Shown: piece by piece, positions 14,813-23,183 of the stretch | Layout: each line of letters begins with the position of its first letter | Numbering within the stretch: position 1 is the stretch's first letter | Assembly (NCBI GenBank): GCA_013824615.1 | Contig: PNOC01000003.1 | Coordinates: 85,103 to 117,778 of the forward strand | Direction: 5' to 3' | DNA length: 32,676 nt | Origin: Thermodesulfovibrio sp. | GTDB taxonomy: Bacteria; Nitrospirota; Thermodesulfovibrionia; Thermodesulfovibrionales; UBA6898 | Translations under genes and position numbers: made by a program | Notes under the pieces: model-generated | The model's input: only the letters and a program-made list of their open reading frames with translations | Database searches by the model: none | Told to the model about the DNA's origin: nothing

Positions 14813-15391
14813 CTATTTTTTGTCTTTAGCCTTGGTATCTTTAGTATCTTTTGTATCCTTTGCCTTTGCCTTGCCCTTTGACTCGTTGTATTTCTTGATC
14901 ACCTGTTCGGTCAGGTTCTGGTCCTGTTTTGAATACAGGATAATGCCCTCGGCATTCTCGATGATCATGGTATAGTTGCCTTCCTGGCCCATCTTTTCGA
15001 TGATCCCCCTGAGGTCTTTCAGTATCTCTCCGGTGAACTCGCCCTCTTTTTTCTTTACATCATTCTGTGAGTCGGTAACGATCCTCTGGTATTCCCTGAT
15101 ATTTCTTTCCAGATCATCCTCTTTGGATTTCCGTGCATCGGAGGAGAGAACCGAAGACTGCTTTTCAAGGTCGGTCTTGAGCTTCTCGATCTCCTTGCCT
15201 TTTTCGTCTATCGAGGTCTGTTTTGTCTTGATAAGGACTTCGAGGTCTGCCTTCGCCTTTTTGCCGGCATCCGATTCGTTTAAGGCCTTGATCAGGTCGA
15301 CGACCCCGACCTTCAGGGCCGGTTCTGCAGCAAAAGTCTGCTGAGCAGCGAACATGAAAAGGACTACCAATAACCATACTGTTTTCTTCAT
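14813..15391 (-). CDS. skp: Periplasmic chaperone Skp/OmpH family
   Basis: 192 residues from ATG at 15391, chosen because AGGAG lies 6 bases upstream and it gives a proper signal peptide (MKKTVWLLVVLFMFAAQQTFA-AEP); the longer frame has no signal. The mature part starts KVGVVDLIKALNES, typical of OmpH/Skp, followed by a long charged coiled coil (about residues 40-130) forming the tentacle helices. The C-terminus has a low-complexity Lys-rich tail with repeated KDT units. Skp trimers hold unfolded outer-membrane proteins for BamA, encoded 24 bases upstream. Confidence 0.9.
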   Translation of the reverse strand: MKKTVWLLVVLFMFAAQQTFAAEPALKVGVVDLIKALNESDAGKKAKADLEVLIKTKQTSIDEKGKEIEKLKTDLEKQSSVLSSDARKSKEDDLERNIREYQRIVTDSQNDVKKKEGEFTGEILKDLRGIIEKMGQEGNYTMIIENAEGIILYSKQDQNLTEQVIKKYNESKGKAKAKDTKDTKDTKAKDKK

Positions 15392-15414
15392 TCTTATCTC
15401 CTGGGTTGAATTTA

Positions 15415-17676
15415 TTAGAAGAAGCTTCCGAAGGCAAATTCGACTTTGCTTGAGCTTTCTCCCGGTTTTTTCTTGATATTGTATCCCCACTCTATCCGGA
15501 TCGGTCCGATTGGGGAGATCCACCGCACCCCGGCGCCTGAGGTGTACCTGAGCTTCCCGAACTCGTTAAATTCCTCATACGAGTTTCCGGCATCAAAGAA
15601 GACGACCCCTTTGAGCTTCATGTCCGTGATGAGCGGGAAAATATATTCCGCATTGAAGATGAGCTGGGTTGTTCCGCCGATAGCCTCTCCGGTGGCAGGG
15701 TCTTTCGGTCCGGCAATGCCGAAGCCGATGCCCCGCAAGGTCGAGATGCCCCCGACATAAAACCGTTCGTAAAGAGGGAGCGTCTCATTAAAGAGACCCT
15801 TTGCATAGCCGACCCTCCCCCTGACCATGACCGCCGATTCCCTGACCGGGAAATACCAGGCGGAATCTGCCGAGGCCTTTATAAATTTATTGCTTCCGCC
15901 GAGCCCTGCAAAGGTTACCGACAGGGCGTTGCGGGACCCCCTGGACGGATCGAGGTAATTATCGCGGCTGTCCCTGATGACGGAGGGGGTGATGGCGCTG
16001 GTTGTGCTCGTTCCCTTCTGGTCAAAGACGATCGCCGAAGCCCCTGCCTTGATATCGTAAATAGTTGCGCGCTCGAAGTTATAGGAAATGTCCCCTTTCC
16101 AGTACTCTGAGAAGTCTTTTCCGAAGCCGACAAAAAATCCAAAGGCTTTCTTGCTGTATTCCGTATATTCCCGGGTTGTCCGGTAGATGCCCGTTGAAAG
16201 AGATATCGGTTTGTCCTGGAACCAGGGGTCGCGGAAGGAGATTTCATAGAAGGAGCTCTTTCCTCCCAGTTCGGCTTTTATCTTGGCGAACTGTCCTTTG
16301 CCAAAGAGATTGCCCTGGGTAAGGTCCACCGTACCGATGAGTTTGTCTACCGAGCTGTACCCGCCGCCGACGCTCAGCATGCCGGTCGGCCGCTCCTTGA
16401 CCCTGACTTCCAGATCAACGACCTGCTGCTCGGCCCGCGGCTTCGGGACTATCTCTGCTGTTTCGAAGAAGTTCAGGTTGTTGATACGCTCATAACTTCT
16501 CCTGAGCTTGGTGCTGTTGAAAATTTCTCCCTCATCAAACCTCAGTTCGCGCCTGATGACTTTGTCCCTCGTCTTTAAATTTCCGGAAACCTCTATTCTT
16601 CCGATCCGGTACTTTTCGCCCTCGTTAATGGTAAGGATGACCCTGACGGTCCTGTTTTTTTCATCAGGAGTCAGGTCCGGGATTATCGATACCATGGCGA
16701 AGCCGCCTTCGGTGTAAAGGCCGGAGATTGCCTGGATATTTTTTTCAAGGAGATTTTTTCTGAAGACGGTATTCGGGGTGATGGTAATGAGTTTTTTGAG
16801 CGTTTCCGAGTCAAAGGTTTTGTTGCCGGCGACCTCGACCGACGATATCGAGAAGACTTCCCCTTCGGAGATGGAAATCGTTACGGTCATGTTTTTCCTG
16901 TCCTGATCAAGGGAAACCTGCGGCTCGCCAACGATCGCCTTCAGGTACCCCTCGTTGTAATAGAGGTTCCTGATCTTTTCGATGTCGCTTTCCATCCGGT
17001 CTTTTTTATAGTAGCCCGACGAGGAGGAGAGGAATGAAAACATCCACCACTCTTTTGTCTCCATGACCTTTTTGATGCCGGAGGCTGAAATCTTCTGGTT
17101 CCCCTCAAAGCTGATCTTCCTGAGCTTCACCTTGGCACCTTCATCAATCTGATAGGTGAGGCTGATATCGTCTCCCGAGATTTTCTTGGTTACGGGAACG
17201 ACATTAGCCAGCCAGTAGCCCTCTTCCTCGTAGAAACTCCGCAGCTTGGAGGCATTGTCCTGGATAAGGACGGTGTCGGCAATCGACCCGGGGGTAATGG
17301 ATATCTTTTCCTTCAGTTTCGTGTCATCGAGTTCCTTGTTCCCCTGATAATCTATCCGGATAATTGTCGGTTTTTCCTTAACAATATATATAAGGCGGAC
17401 GCCGCCTTCAAAGGCCTCGAGTTCAATCCTGACGTCTTCGAAATACCCCATTTTAAAGATTGCCCTGATGTCCTCGTTCGTCTTTTCCTGGGATACGGCC
17501 TCCCCGGGCTTCTGGGAGATCTTCGTTCTGAGGGCGCCCTCTTCAATGCGTTTCAGACCCCTGATTTCGATTTTGTTGACGAGAGGCGTCCCCTGGGCAG
17601 CCGCTGTATCGAAAGAACCGCATAAGAGGCTTACCAGTGAAAGGCAGATTACGAACGTCATTATTGGTTTTCGCAT
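15415..17676 (-). CDS. bamA: Outer membrane protein assembly factor BamA
   Basis: 753 residues. A signal peptide (to about DTAAAQG, residue 28) is followed by five POTRA modules (starting VNKIEIRGLKRIEEGALR, IIRIDYQGNKELDDTKL, LRKISFEGNQKISASGI, ISSVEVAGNKTFDSETL, IGRIEVSGNLKTRDKVI). The 16-stranded Omp85 barrel follows, with the VRGRVGYAKG, GGISTLRGIGFG and FFDAGNSY blocks and a terminal Phe (FAFGSFF), the beta-signal recognised by BAM. It inserts beta-barrel proteins into the outer membrane. GGGAG precedes the ATG. First gene of bamA-skp, with a predicted promoter at 17743-17773. Confidence 0.97.
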   Translation of the reverse strand: MRKPIMTFVICLSLVSLLCGSFDTAAAQGTPLVNKIEIRGLKRIEEGALRTKISQKPGEAVSQEKTNEDIRAIFKMGYFEDVRIELEAFEGGVRLIYIVKEKPTIIRIDYQGNKELDDTKLKEKISITPGSIADTVLIQDNASKLRSFYEEEGYWLANVVPVTKKISGDDISLTYQIDEGAKVKLRKISFEGNQKISASGIKKVMETKEWWMFSFLSSSSGYYKKDRMESDIEKIRNLYYNEGYLKAIVGEPQVSLDQDRKNMTVTISISEGEVFSISSVEVAGNKTFDSETLKKLITITPNTVFRKNLLEKNIQAISGLYTEGGFAMVSIIPDLTPDEKNRTVRVILTINEGEKYRIGRIEVSGNLKTRDKVIRRELRFDEGEIFNSTKLRRSYERINNLNFFETAEIVPKPRAEQQVVDLEVRVKERPTGMLSVGGGYSSVDKLIGTVDLTQGNLFGKGQFAKIKAELGGKSSFYEISFRDPWFQDKPISLSTGIYRTTREYTEYSKKAFGFFVGFGKDFSEYWKGDISYNFERATIYDIKAGASAIVFDQKGTSTTSAITPSVIRDSRDNYLDPSRGSRNALSVTFAGLGGSNKFIKASADSAWYFPVRESAVMVRGRVGYAKGLFNETLPLYERFYVGGISTLRGIGFGIAGPKDPATGEAIGGTTQLIFNAEYIFPLITDMKLKGVVFFDAGNSYEEFNEFGKLRYTSGAGVRWISPIGPIRIEWGYNIKKKPGESSSKVEFAFGSFF

Positions 17677-17742
17677 TATTATCTCCCGCTCTCAGTGCTT
17701 ATTTATGGAATAGTGCATAGATTTAGTCGTTTGAGCTCGTTA

Positions 17743-17773
17743 AGTATAGCACTGAGCCGGGGGGAATTGTAAA
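17743..17773 (-). promoter_or_regulatory. Predicted promoter of bamA-skp
   Basis: On the minus strand: TTTACA (17768-17773), 19-bp spacer, TATACT (17743-17748) directly preceded by TGC, an extended -10. Start point near 17736, about 60 bases before the bamA ATG. The intergenic region 17677-17945 is shared with the divergent dsrA promoter. Confidence 0.55.
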
Positions 17774-17818
17774 TAAAAAAAGCCTTTTATTCGCGCTTAA
17801 TGCTACAATGTTCTGGCA

Positions 17819-17885
17819 AATAAGTATTTATCATTTAAGGATTAATTTTTTTTATTTGACCATCCATGAGAAGGTGTTTTAATCT
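17819..17885 (+). promoter_or_regulatory. dsrAB promoter with a sequence block shared with dsrC
   Basis: TTGACC (17856-17861), 18-bp spacer, TAATCT (17880-17885) gives a sigma-70-like promoter with a leader of about 54 bases. The block AATAAG-N5-ATCATT through TTTATTTGACCA-N9-AGGTGT recurs at identical spacing upstream of dsrC (23179-23245). AGGTGT lies in the -35/-10 spacer, a plausible activator or repressor contact. Confidence 0.6.
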
Positions 17886-17945
17886 GTCATGCCTGTAGTC
17901 ACAACTTTAGGGTTCAAAAAAATTATCATAAGAAGGAGGATTTTG

Positions 17946-19175
17946 ATGAAGAAGTATTCTACGCCGTTGATCGATGAGCTGGAAAAAGGTCCTTGGCCGA
18001 GCTTCGTCACTGAGATGAAGAAGGCAGCAAAGACCAACGAGATGTCCAATGATGCAGTCGGACATCTTGAAAAATGCTATGCCACCAAGGTTGGATACTG
18101 GAAGCATGGCGGTATCGTTGGTGTTCTTGGCTATGGTGGTGGTGTTATCGGGCGGTACTCTGAACTTGGTGATGAGTTCCCTGGAGTAGCACATTTCCAT
18201 ACCGTAAGAATCAACCAGCCGAGCGGGTTCTACTATACCAGTGCGGCCATGAAGGAAATCTGCGATATATGGGACAAGTACGGAAGCGGTTTGACGAACG
18301 TCCACGGTTCCACCGGTGACCTCGTTCTGCTCGGCACAAAGACTGATGCTCTCGAAAATATCTTCGCTGAATACTCCTCCAGAGGCTGGGACCTTGGCGG
18401 TTCCGGTTCAGCACTCAGGACCCCGAGCTGCTGCCTTGGGCCTTCACGCTGCGAGTGGTCGAACTACGATACGCTTGACCTCTGCTACGCACTGACCCAG
18501 GAGTTCCAGGACGAGATTCACCGTCCGATGTTCTCCTACAAGTTCAAGATCAAGATGTCAGGCTGCGCCTGCGACTGTGTTGCGTCGATTGCGCGTGCCG
18601 ACATGTCGATCATCGGGACCTGGAAGGGCGATATCAGGATTGATCAGGCTGAAGTTGCAAACTATGCAAAGAAAGGCATGGACATCAACGCCGAGATCAT
18701 TGGCATGTGCCCGACACAGTGCATGAGCTACGATGGCAAAGAGATCAAGATCAACAATGCTGAGTGCAACCGCTGCATGCACTGCATCACCAAGATGACC
18801 AAGGCCCTCAGGCCGGGTACCGAGCGCGGAGCAACCATCTGCATCGGCAGTAAGGCCCCGATCGTTGTCGGCTCACTCCTGTCATGGGTTATCGTGCCGT
18901 TCATCAAGGTCGAGGAGCCGTACACTGAAGTGAAGGATCTGATCAGAAAGATATGGGAATGGTGGGATGACAATGCCAAGCCGAGAGAGAGAATCGGTGA
19001 AGTCATCGAGATGAAGGGCATGCGCTCGTTCCTCGAGGGCATCGGGCAGGAGCCAATCCCTCAGCAGATCAAGGAGCCGAGGAAGGATCCGTTCATGTTC
19101 TATACAGAAGAGGACATGGTTGGCTTCAAGGCAAAGGAAGCCGAAGAAAAGAAGACTGGCAAGTATAAATTCTAA
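17946..19175 (+). CDS. dsrA: Dissimilatory (bi)sulfite reductase alpha subunit
   Basis: 409 residues. ATG at 17946 has AGGAGG 6-7 bases upstream; the longer frame from 17889 has none. Siroheme-[4Fe-4S] binding motifs are C163-x5-C169 (CLGPSRC) and C207-x3-C211 (CACDC). The inserted ferredoxin domain has C255/C259 and C274-x2-C277-x2-C280 (CNRCMHC). Together with DsrB it forms the alpha2beta2 enzyme that reduces sulfite in the cytoplasm, forming a trisulfide on DsrC. Presence of dsrD downstream and absence of dsrEFH/dsrL indicate the reductive type. dsrB follows after 31 bases. All ligand residues appear intact. Confidence 0.98.
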   Translation: MKKYSTPLIDELEKGPWPSFVTEMKKAAKTNEMSNDAVGHLEKCYATKVGYWKHGGIVGVLGYGGGVIGRYSELGDEFPGVAHFHTVRINQPSGFYYTSAAMKEICDIWDKYGSGLTNVHGSTGDLVLLGTKTDALENIFAEYSSRGWDLGGSGSALRTPSCCLGPSRCEWSNYDTLDLCYALTQEFQDEIHRPMFSYKFKIKMSGCACDCVASIARADMSIIGTWKGDIRIDQAEVANYAKKGMDINAEIIGMCPTQCMSYDGKEIKINNAECNRCMHCITKMTKALRPGTERGATICIGSKAPIVVGSLLSWVIVPFIKVEEPYTEVKDLIRKIWEWWDDNAKPRERIGEVIEMKGMRSFLEGIGQEPIPQQIKEPRKDPFMFYTEEDMVGFKAKEAEEKKTGKYKF

Positions 19176-19206
19176 ATAATAAATTAATTAAGGAGGATAT
19201 GATAGT

Positions 19207-20277
19207 ATGGCAATACCACAGAGAAAAACAGATATAGGCCCGCCTAAATATGATCAGTTTCTGCCGCCGGCCATCAAGAAGAACTACGGCAAGTGGAAAT
19301 ATCATGAAGTCATTACGCCGGGCACGATGGTGCATGTCGGCGAGAGCGGCGATAAACTCTGGACCGTCAGAGTTGCATCTCCGCGGCTTCTTTCGACTGC
19401 AACAATCCGTGAACATTGCGACATCGCAGAAAAGTTTTGTGATGGTTTCTTCCGCTATACGACCAGAAACAACGTCGAGTTCATGGTTGCCGACGAGAGC
19501 AAGCTTGAGCCTCTGAAGAAAGAACTTACCGACCGCGGCTTTAAGATGGGCGGTATCGGCAACGCTATTTCGAACGTTGTTCATACCCAGGGCTGGGTCC
19601 ATTGCCACAGCGCCTGCACCGACGCCTCTGGCCTGGTGAAGGCGATGATGGATGAGCTTATGCCGTATTTCGAGTCAAAGCCGCTTCCGAACAAGGTGCG
19701 TCTGGCAGTGGCCTGCTGCGTTAATATGTGCGGTGCGGTTCATTGCTCCGACATCGCTGTTGTTGCTGTTCACACCAAGGTCCCGGAGATCAAACACGAA
19801 CTCTTCAAGAACATGTGCGAACTCCCGACCGTTATCGGCTCCTGCCCGACCCGCGCTATCAGCCCGGATCCGGCAAACAAGAGCGTTAAGATCAATGCCG
19901 AGAAGTGCATGTACTGCGGTAACTGCTTCACGGTCTGCCCTCCTATCAGCATCAAGGATGCCGATAGAGATGGTGTTGCAATCCTCGTCGGCGGCAAGGT
20001 CAACAGCCTGCGGTCGAACCCCAAGTTCTCGAAGCTCGTTATTCCGTACATTTCGAACGAGCCGCCGAGATGGCCGAAGGCCGTTGCTGCCATCAAGCAC
20101 ATTGTTGATGTGTATGCAGCGAATGCACGGAAGCATGAGCGGGTTGGCGAGTGGATCGACCGTATCGGCTGGGAGAGATTCTTCTCTCTGACCGGTATCG
20201 ACTTTACCTTCCAGTCGATCGATGACTTCACCTTCATGAGAGACACCATGAGGACAGCTTCGACCTTTAAATGGTAA
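19207..20277 (+). CDS. dsrB: Dissimilatory (bi)sulfite reductase beta subunit
   Basis: 356 residues, AGGAGG upstream. The ligand Cys set of the siroheme-coupled cluster is C133 (WVHC), C170, C171 and C175 (ACCVNMC), with the spacing known in DsrB. The ferredoxin domain has C234-x2-C237-x2-C240-x3-C244 (CMYCGNCFTVCPP). DsrB carries the catalytically competent siroheme. The HTQGWVHC and TDASGLVKAMMDEL blocks are diagnostic. A clear hairpin follows the stop (20293-20318), then dsrD. Confidence 0.98.
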   Translation: MAIPQRKTDIGPPKYDQFLPPAIKKNYGKWKYHEVITPGTMVHVGESGDKLWTVRVASPRLLSTATIREHCDIAEKFCDGFFRYTTRNNVEFMVADESKLEPLKKELTDRGFKMGGIGNAISNVVHTQGWVHCHSACTDASGLVKAMMDELMPYFESKPLPNKVRLAVACCVNMCGAVHCSDIAVVAVHTKVPEIKHELFKNMCELPTVIGSCPTRAISPDPANKSVKINAEKCMYCGNCFTVCPPISIKDADRDGVAILVGGKVNSLRSNPKFSKLVIPYISNEPPRWPKAVAAIKHIVDVYAANARKHERVGEWIDRIGWERFFSLTGIDFTFQSIDDFTFMRDTMRTASTFKW

Positions 20278-20292
20278 TCTAAGTAAATATAC

Positions 20293-20318
20293 AGGCAGTC
20301 CCGCTTGCGGGACTGCCT
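20293..20318 (+). terminator. Terminator or attenuator between dsrB and dsrD
   Basis: AGGCAGTCCCGC / GCGGGACTGCCT, 11-12 bp with a minimal loop, followed by ATTTATTAATCC, a weak U-tract. It probably trims or attenuates the dsrAB message, giving less dsrD than dsrAB. It could also be an mRNA 3'-stabilising hairpin. Confidence 0.7.
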
Positions 20319-20361
20319 ATTTATTAATCCTCAATACCTTTATCACGGGGGTGAGTTGCAT

Positions 20362-20610
20362 ATGGAGACAGCAGAACTTCAGGACAAAATTTTTGCCTTC
20401 TGTGAAGCAGCAAAGGGCAAGAAGAAGCTGAAAGAGAAGGACATCATCAAGGGCGTCAGCGCCGAGTTGAGCCTTGAGGCCGATGTTGTCAAGAAGGCCA
20501 TGAGAGGCATGATCGATGTCGGCAGGCTCATGTATTCTTACGGCGGCGGGGCAAGCTCTGTCGAGATTCCCAGTGAGGAATACCTCAGGGAAAAGGGCAT
20601 GATTCCCTAG
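20362..20610 (+). CDS. dsrD: DsrD, stimulator of DsrAB
   Basis: 82 residues from ATG at 20362, with GGGGGTGA upstream; the longer frame adds residues not found in DsrD. Winged-helix sequence: KIFAFCEAAKGKKKLKEKDIIKG, then VVKKAMRGMIDVGRLMYSYGGG and a C-terminal EIPSEEYLREKGMIP. In characterised reductive systems DsrD binds DsrAB and increases sulfite reduction rather than binding DNA. It is a marker of the reductive pathway. A perfect 21-bp terminator follows. Confidence 0.93.
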   Translation: METAELQDKIFAFCEAAKGKKKLKEKDIIKGVSAELSLEADVVKKAMRGMIDVGRLMYSYGGGASSVEIPSEEYLREKGMIP

Positions 20611-20625
20611 CTGTAGTCTGCGATG

Positions 20626-20670
20626 GTTTAAAAAAAGAGGGGGCGCGCAGCGCCCCCTCTTTTTTTAAAC
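20626..20670. terminator. Strong bidirectional terminator after dsrD
   Basis: Perfect 21-bp stem: GTTTAAAAAAAGAGGGGGCGC pairs with its complement at 20650-20670, 3-base loop GCA, with seven A and seven T bases giving a U-run on either strand. It closes the dsrAB-D unit and separates it from dsrN. Confidence 0.95.
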
Positions 20671-20715
20671 AAATTTCATAATCATTCAGTCCGTATTTTC
20701 TTCATTGCCTGTCGG

Positions 20716-20721
20716 CTATAA
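20716..20721 (+). promoter_or_regulatory. -10 element of dsrN, probable leaderless start
   Basis: A consensus TATAAT ends 7 bases before the second of two closely spaced ATG codons (20723, 20729), and no Shine-Dalgarno sequence is present. The predicted start point (about 20728) nearly coincides with the ATG at 20729. The -35 region is weak. Confidence 0.5.
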
Positions 20722-20728
20722 TATGCAA

Positions 20729-22180
20729 ATGCAAAAAAGATATCCCAGAATCGTCATCGCAGGACTCAGGGGCGGCTCGGGCAAGACAACGCTTTCTCTT
20801 GGCCTGATAGCCTCACTTGCCGGCAGGGGAAGAAAGATTGTGCCGTTCAAAAAAGGGCCTGACTACATTGATGCCGGGTGGCTTGCGTCCGCTGCCGGGC
20901 GGCAGTGCTATAACCTCGACCCGTTTCTGATCGGCAGCAGGAAAATTCTCGACTCGTTCACGGGGCATGCCGGGGGTGCAGACCTGGCGGTCATTGAAGG
21001 CAACCGGGGGCTGTATGACGGTATGGACGCCGCCGGCACCTACAGCACCGCTGAACTGGCCAAGATGCTTGGTGCCCCGGTTATTCTGATCATGGACTGC
21101 ACCAAGGCCACCAGGACCGCCGCTGCCATGGTTTACGGCATGCTGAAGTTCGACCGGAGGGTAGACATCCGGGGGGTCGTGCTGAACCAGATAGCCGGCA
21201 AGCGGCATGAGGCGGTAATCAGGGAAGCGGTAGAGAAGTACTGCGGCATTCCGGTTTTAGGGGCCCTGCCGAAGCTCAGGACAGGGCTGCTGTCCGAGCG
21301 GCATATGGGACTGACGCCGTTTCAGGAGCATGGGGACGTGAAGGCCGCTATCAGCGAAGTGGGGGAAATTATTGCGCGGTATGTTGATATTGACCGAATA
21401 TACCGGATAGCCCGGGATGCCGGGCCGATAAAGACAGCAGTCCAGGAGTCAGGGGGCAAGTCAAGGGATAAAGCGCTTCAGAATAAGGTCACCATCGGCA
21501 TTGTCCGTGATGCGGCTTTCCAGTTCTACTATCCTGAAAATTTTGAGGAGCTGGAGCGGCACGGTGCCCGTCTCATCGAGATCAGTGCGCTGACGGAGAA
21601 AAAATTGCCGGAGATTGATGCTTTGTATATCGGCGGCGGGTTTCCGGAGACGAATGCGATCGGCCTGGCGAAAAACAGGGCTTTCAGACAGTGTCTGAAA
21701 AAAGAGATTGAGAAGGGGCTGCCGGTCTACGCCGAATGCGGAGGGCTTATGTATCTTGGCCGGACACTGACCCTGGCGGGGAAGCAGTATCCGATGGCCG
21801 GCATCCTGCCCCTCGATTTTGAGATGGGAAAAAAGCCTGCCGCCCATGGGTACACGGTTGTCAAAATCACGGCACAGAATCTTTTTTACCGCCGGGGAAC
21901 CGTCCTCAGGGGACATGAGTTCCACTACTCACGACTGGCCGGAAGTCTTGAAAACAGAGTAATTGACCCCGGGATCCATTTTGCCTTTTCTCTGCAGCGT
22001 GGAGAAGGGATCCTCGGGAAGAAAGACGGGATCTGCTATAAGAATGTTCTTGCCACCTATACGCATCTGCATGCGTATGGATCACCCCAATGGGCAGCCG
22101 GCATGCTCAGGGCTGCACTGTCTTACAGAAAGGAAAAAGAAAAACGTGTCACGACGCGAAGAAGTCATACAACTGCTTGA
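20729..22180 (+). CDS. dsrN: DsrN, siroheme amidase (cobyrinate a,c-diamide synthase family)
   Basis: 483 residues from ATG 20729; ATG 20723 and TTG 20705 are possible alternatives. The N-terminal CbiA-type ATPase has the P-loop GGSGKTT (residues 15-21) and FKKGPDYIDAGWL. The C-terminal class I glutamine amidotransferase domain has nucleophile Cys337 in YAECGGLMYL and a HEFHYS block. In dsr loci this protein amidates siroheme to siroamide for DsrAB. The same family makes cobyrinate diamide (CbiA), so a cobalamin role is not excluded, but no cob genes are adjacent and the position between dsrD and dsrC supports DsrN. It overlaps the next gene by 35 bases. Confidence 0.9.
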   Translation: MQKRYPRIVIAGLRGGSGKTTLSLGLIASLAGRGRKIVPFKKGPDYIDAGWLASAAGRQCYNLDPFLIGSRKILDSFTGHAGGADLAVIEGNRGLYDGMDAAGTYSTAELAKMLGAPVILIMDCTKATRTAAAMVYGMLKFDRRVDIRGVVLNQIAGKRHEAVIREAVEKYCGIPVLGALPKLRTGLLSERHMGLTPFQEHGDVKAAISEVGEIIARYVDIDRIYRIARDAGPIKTAVQESGGKSRDKALQNKVTIGIVRDAAFQFYYPENFEELERHGARLIEISALTEKKLPEIDALYIGGGFPETNAIGLAKNRAFRQCLKKEIEKGLPVYAECGGLMYLGRTLTLAGKQYPMAGILPLDFEMGKKPAAHGYTVVKITAQNLFYRRGTVLRGHEFHYSRLAGSLENRVIDPGIHFAFSLQRGEGILGKKDGICYKNVLATYTHLHAYGSPQWAAGMLRAALSYRKEKEKRVTTRRSHTTA

Positions 22181-23183
22181 AGATAATAATATCGGGGGTC
22201 TTATCGCCTATGCAAAAAAAGACCCGGGTCTGTTCAGAACGCTGATTTCCCTTGCCTATGACAAGCAGACAGTGCTCGGCTGGAGGGCTATTGAGGCCAT
22301 GGGCGTGGCTGTGGGGGAGACTGCGAAGGCCAATCCTGAAAAGGCCAGAAACCTGGCCCAGCGGCTCCTCTGGATGCTGAGGGAAGAGTCGGGGAATAAC
22401 CCCTGGAGTGCCCCGGACATGCTCGGAGAGATTGTCCGGAACTGCCCTGAGGATTTTGCGGATTTTGCTCCGATTATTGCCTCGTTTCACGATGAAGAGA
22501 TTCTGCATCAGGGAGTGCTGCGGGCGATGGTGCGGATCGGCGAGGTGCGTCCGGAACTTGTCAGGGACCAGGCGGAGCTCGCACGCACCTACCTTTGCCA
22601 CCGTGATCCGCTTGTGCGCGCCTATGCGATTCAGCTGGCGGGCATCCTCTGCCGGGATGACCTGAGGGAAGCGCTCGCTCTTCTTCTTCAGGATGAGACG
22701 GAAGTCCTCCTGTATACTGATGGTGAGTTCGTTCCCCGTCTGATACGGACCCTGGCTGCAGTGGCCATCGGGCAGAAGGCGGCCCCTGAAAAAAAGGGCT
22801 GGATGAAACATCCCGAGAAAAAAGGCACGGGACTCCGCTGCCCGTTCTGCGAAGAGCCCGTCGGGGCGCTCCAGGAAATAACAGCCCGTTTCGGGAACAC
22901 CTTCACCGGGGGCAAGTGTTCATGCGGTGCGGTATTTGTGTATGACGGCTCGGGGCATAATCTCGGTGACGCATATGTCGACGGTCTGGCCTATGCCTGC
23001 GATAACGATTTTGACAAGGCCTGGAGCCTTGTCCCGGAGGAGGATTATGAGATCCGTGAGTTATGCGCAGACACCAGGCGCAACAAGTTTCTGACGGCGC
23101 GCAGGGGCACTAAATGCACCTACCTGTTTATCCGGCTGACAGAGGGAACAAAGCCGGATAAAAGCCCGGATACTGGTCAATAA
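22146..23183 (+). CDS. HEAT-like repeat protein with C-terminal zinc-ribbon-like motif, dsr-associated
   Basis: 345 residues from GTG 22146; the long in-frame extension upstream lies inside dsrN. Residues 1-200 are helical, with HEAT/PBS-like repeats (TVLGWRAIEAMGVAV, GVLRAMVRIGEVRPELV, DPLVRAYAIQLAGIL). Residues 232-260 hold CPFC and CSC, a zinc-ribbon-like pair of knuckles, followed by an unrecognised domain (NLGDAYVDGLAYACDNDFDKAW). It resembles proteins annotated DVU0298-type in sulfate reducers, a tentative match from memory. Overlap with dsrN implies translational coupling. No catalytic motif is visible. A role as scaffold or regulator in siroheme or sulfite reductase assembly is inferred only from position. 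Confidence 0.75.
   Translation: MSRREEVIQLLEDNNIGGLIAYAKKDPGLFRTLISLAYDKQTVLGWRAIEAMGVAVGETAKANPEKARNLAQRLLWMLREESGNNPWSAPDMLGEIVRNCPEDFADFAPIIASFHDEEILHQGVLRAMVRIGEVRPELVRDQAELARTYLCHRDPLVRAYAIQLAGILCRDDLREALALLLQDETEVLLYTDGEFVPRLIRTLAAVAIGQKAAPEKKGWMKHPEKKGTGLRCPFCEEPVGALQEITARFGNTFTGGKCSCGAVFVYDGSGHNLGDAYVDGLAYACDNDFDKAWSLVPEEDYEIRELCADTRRNKFLTARRGTKCTYLFIRLTEGTKPDKSPDTGQ

Noticed and set aside
20680-20728. Cobalamin riboswitch ahead of the cobyrinate-diamide-synthase-like gene
   Set aside because: The stretch between the terminator and the ATG is too short and lacks the conserved B12-box; this fits DsrN rather than a B12-regulated CbiA.
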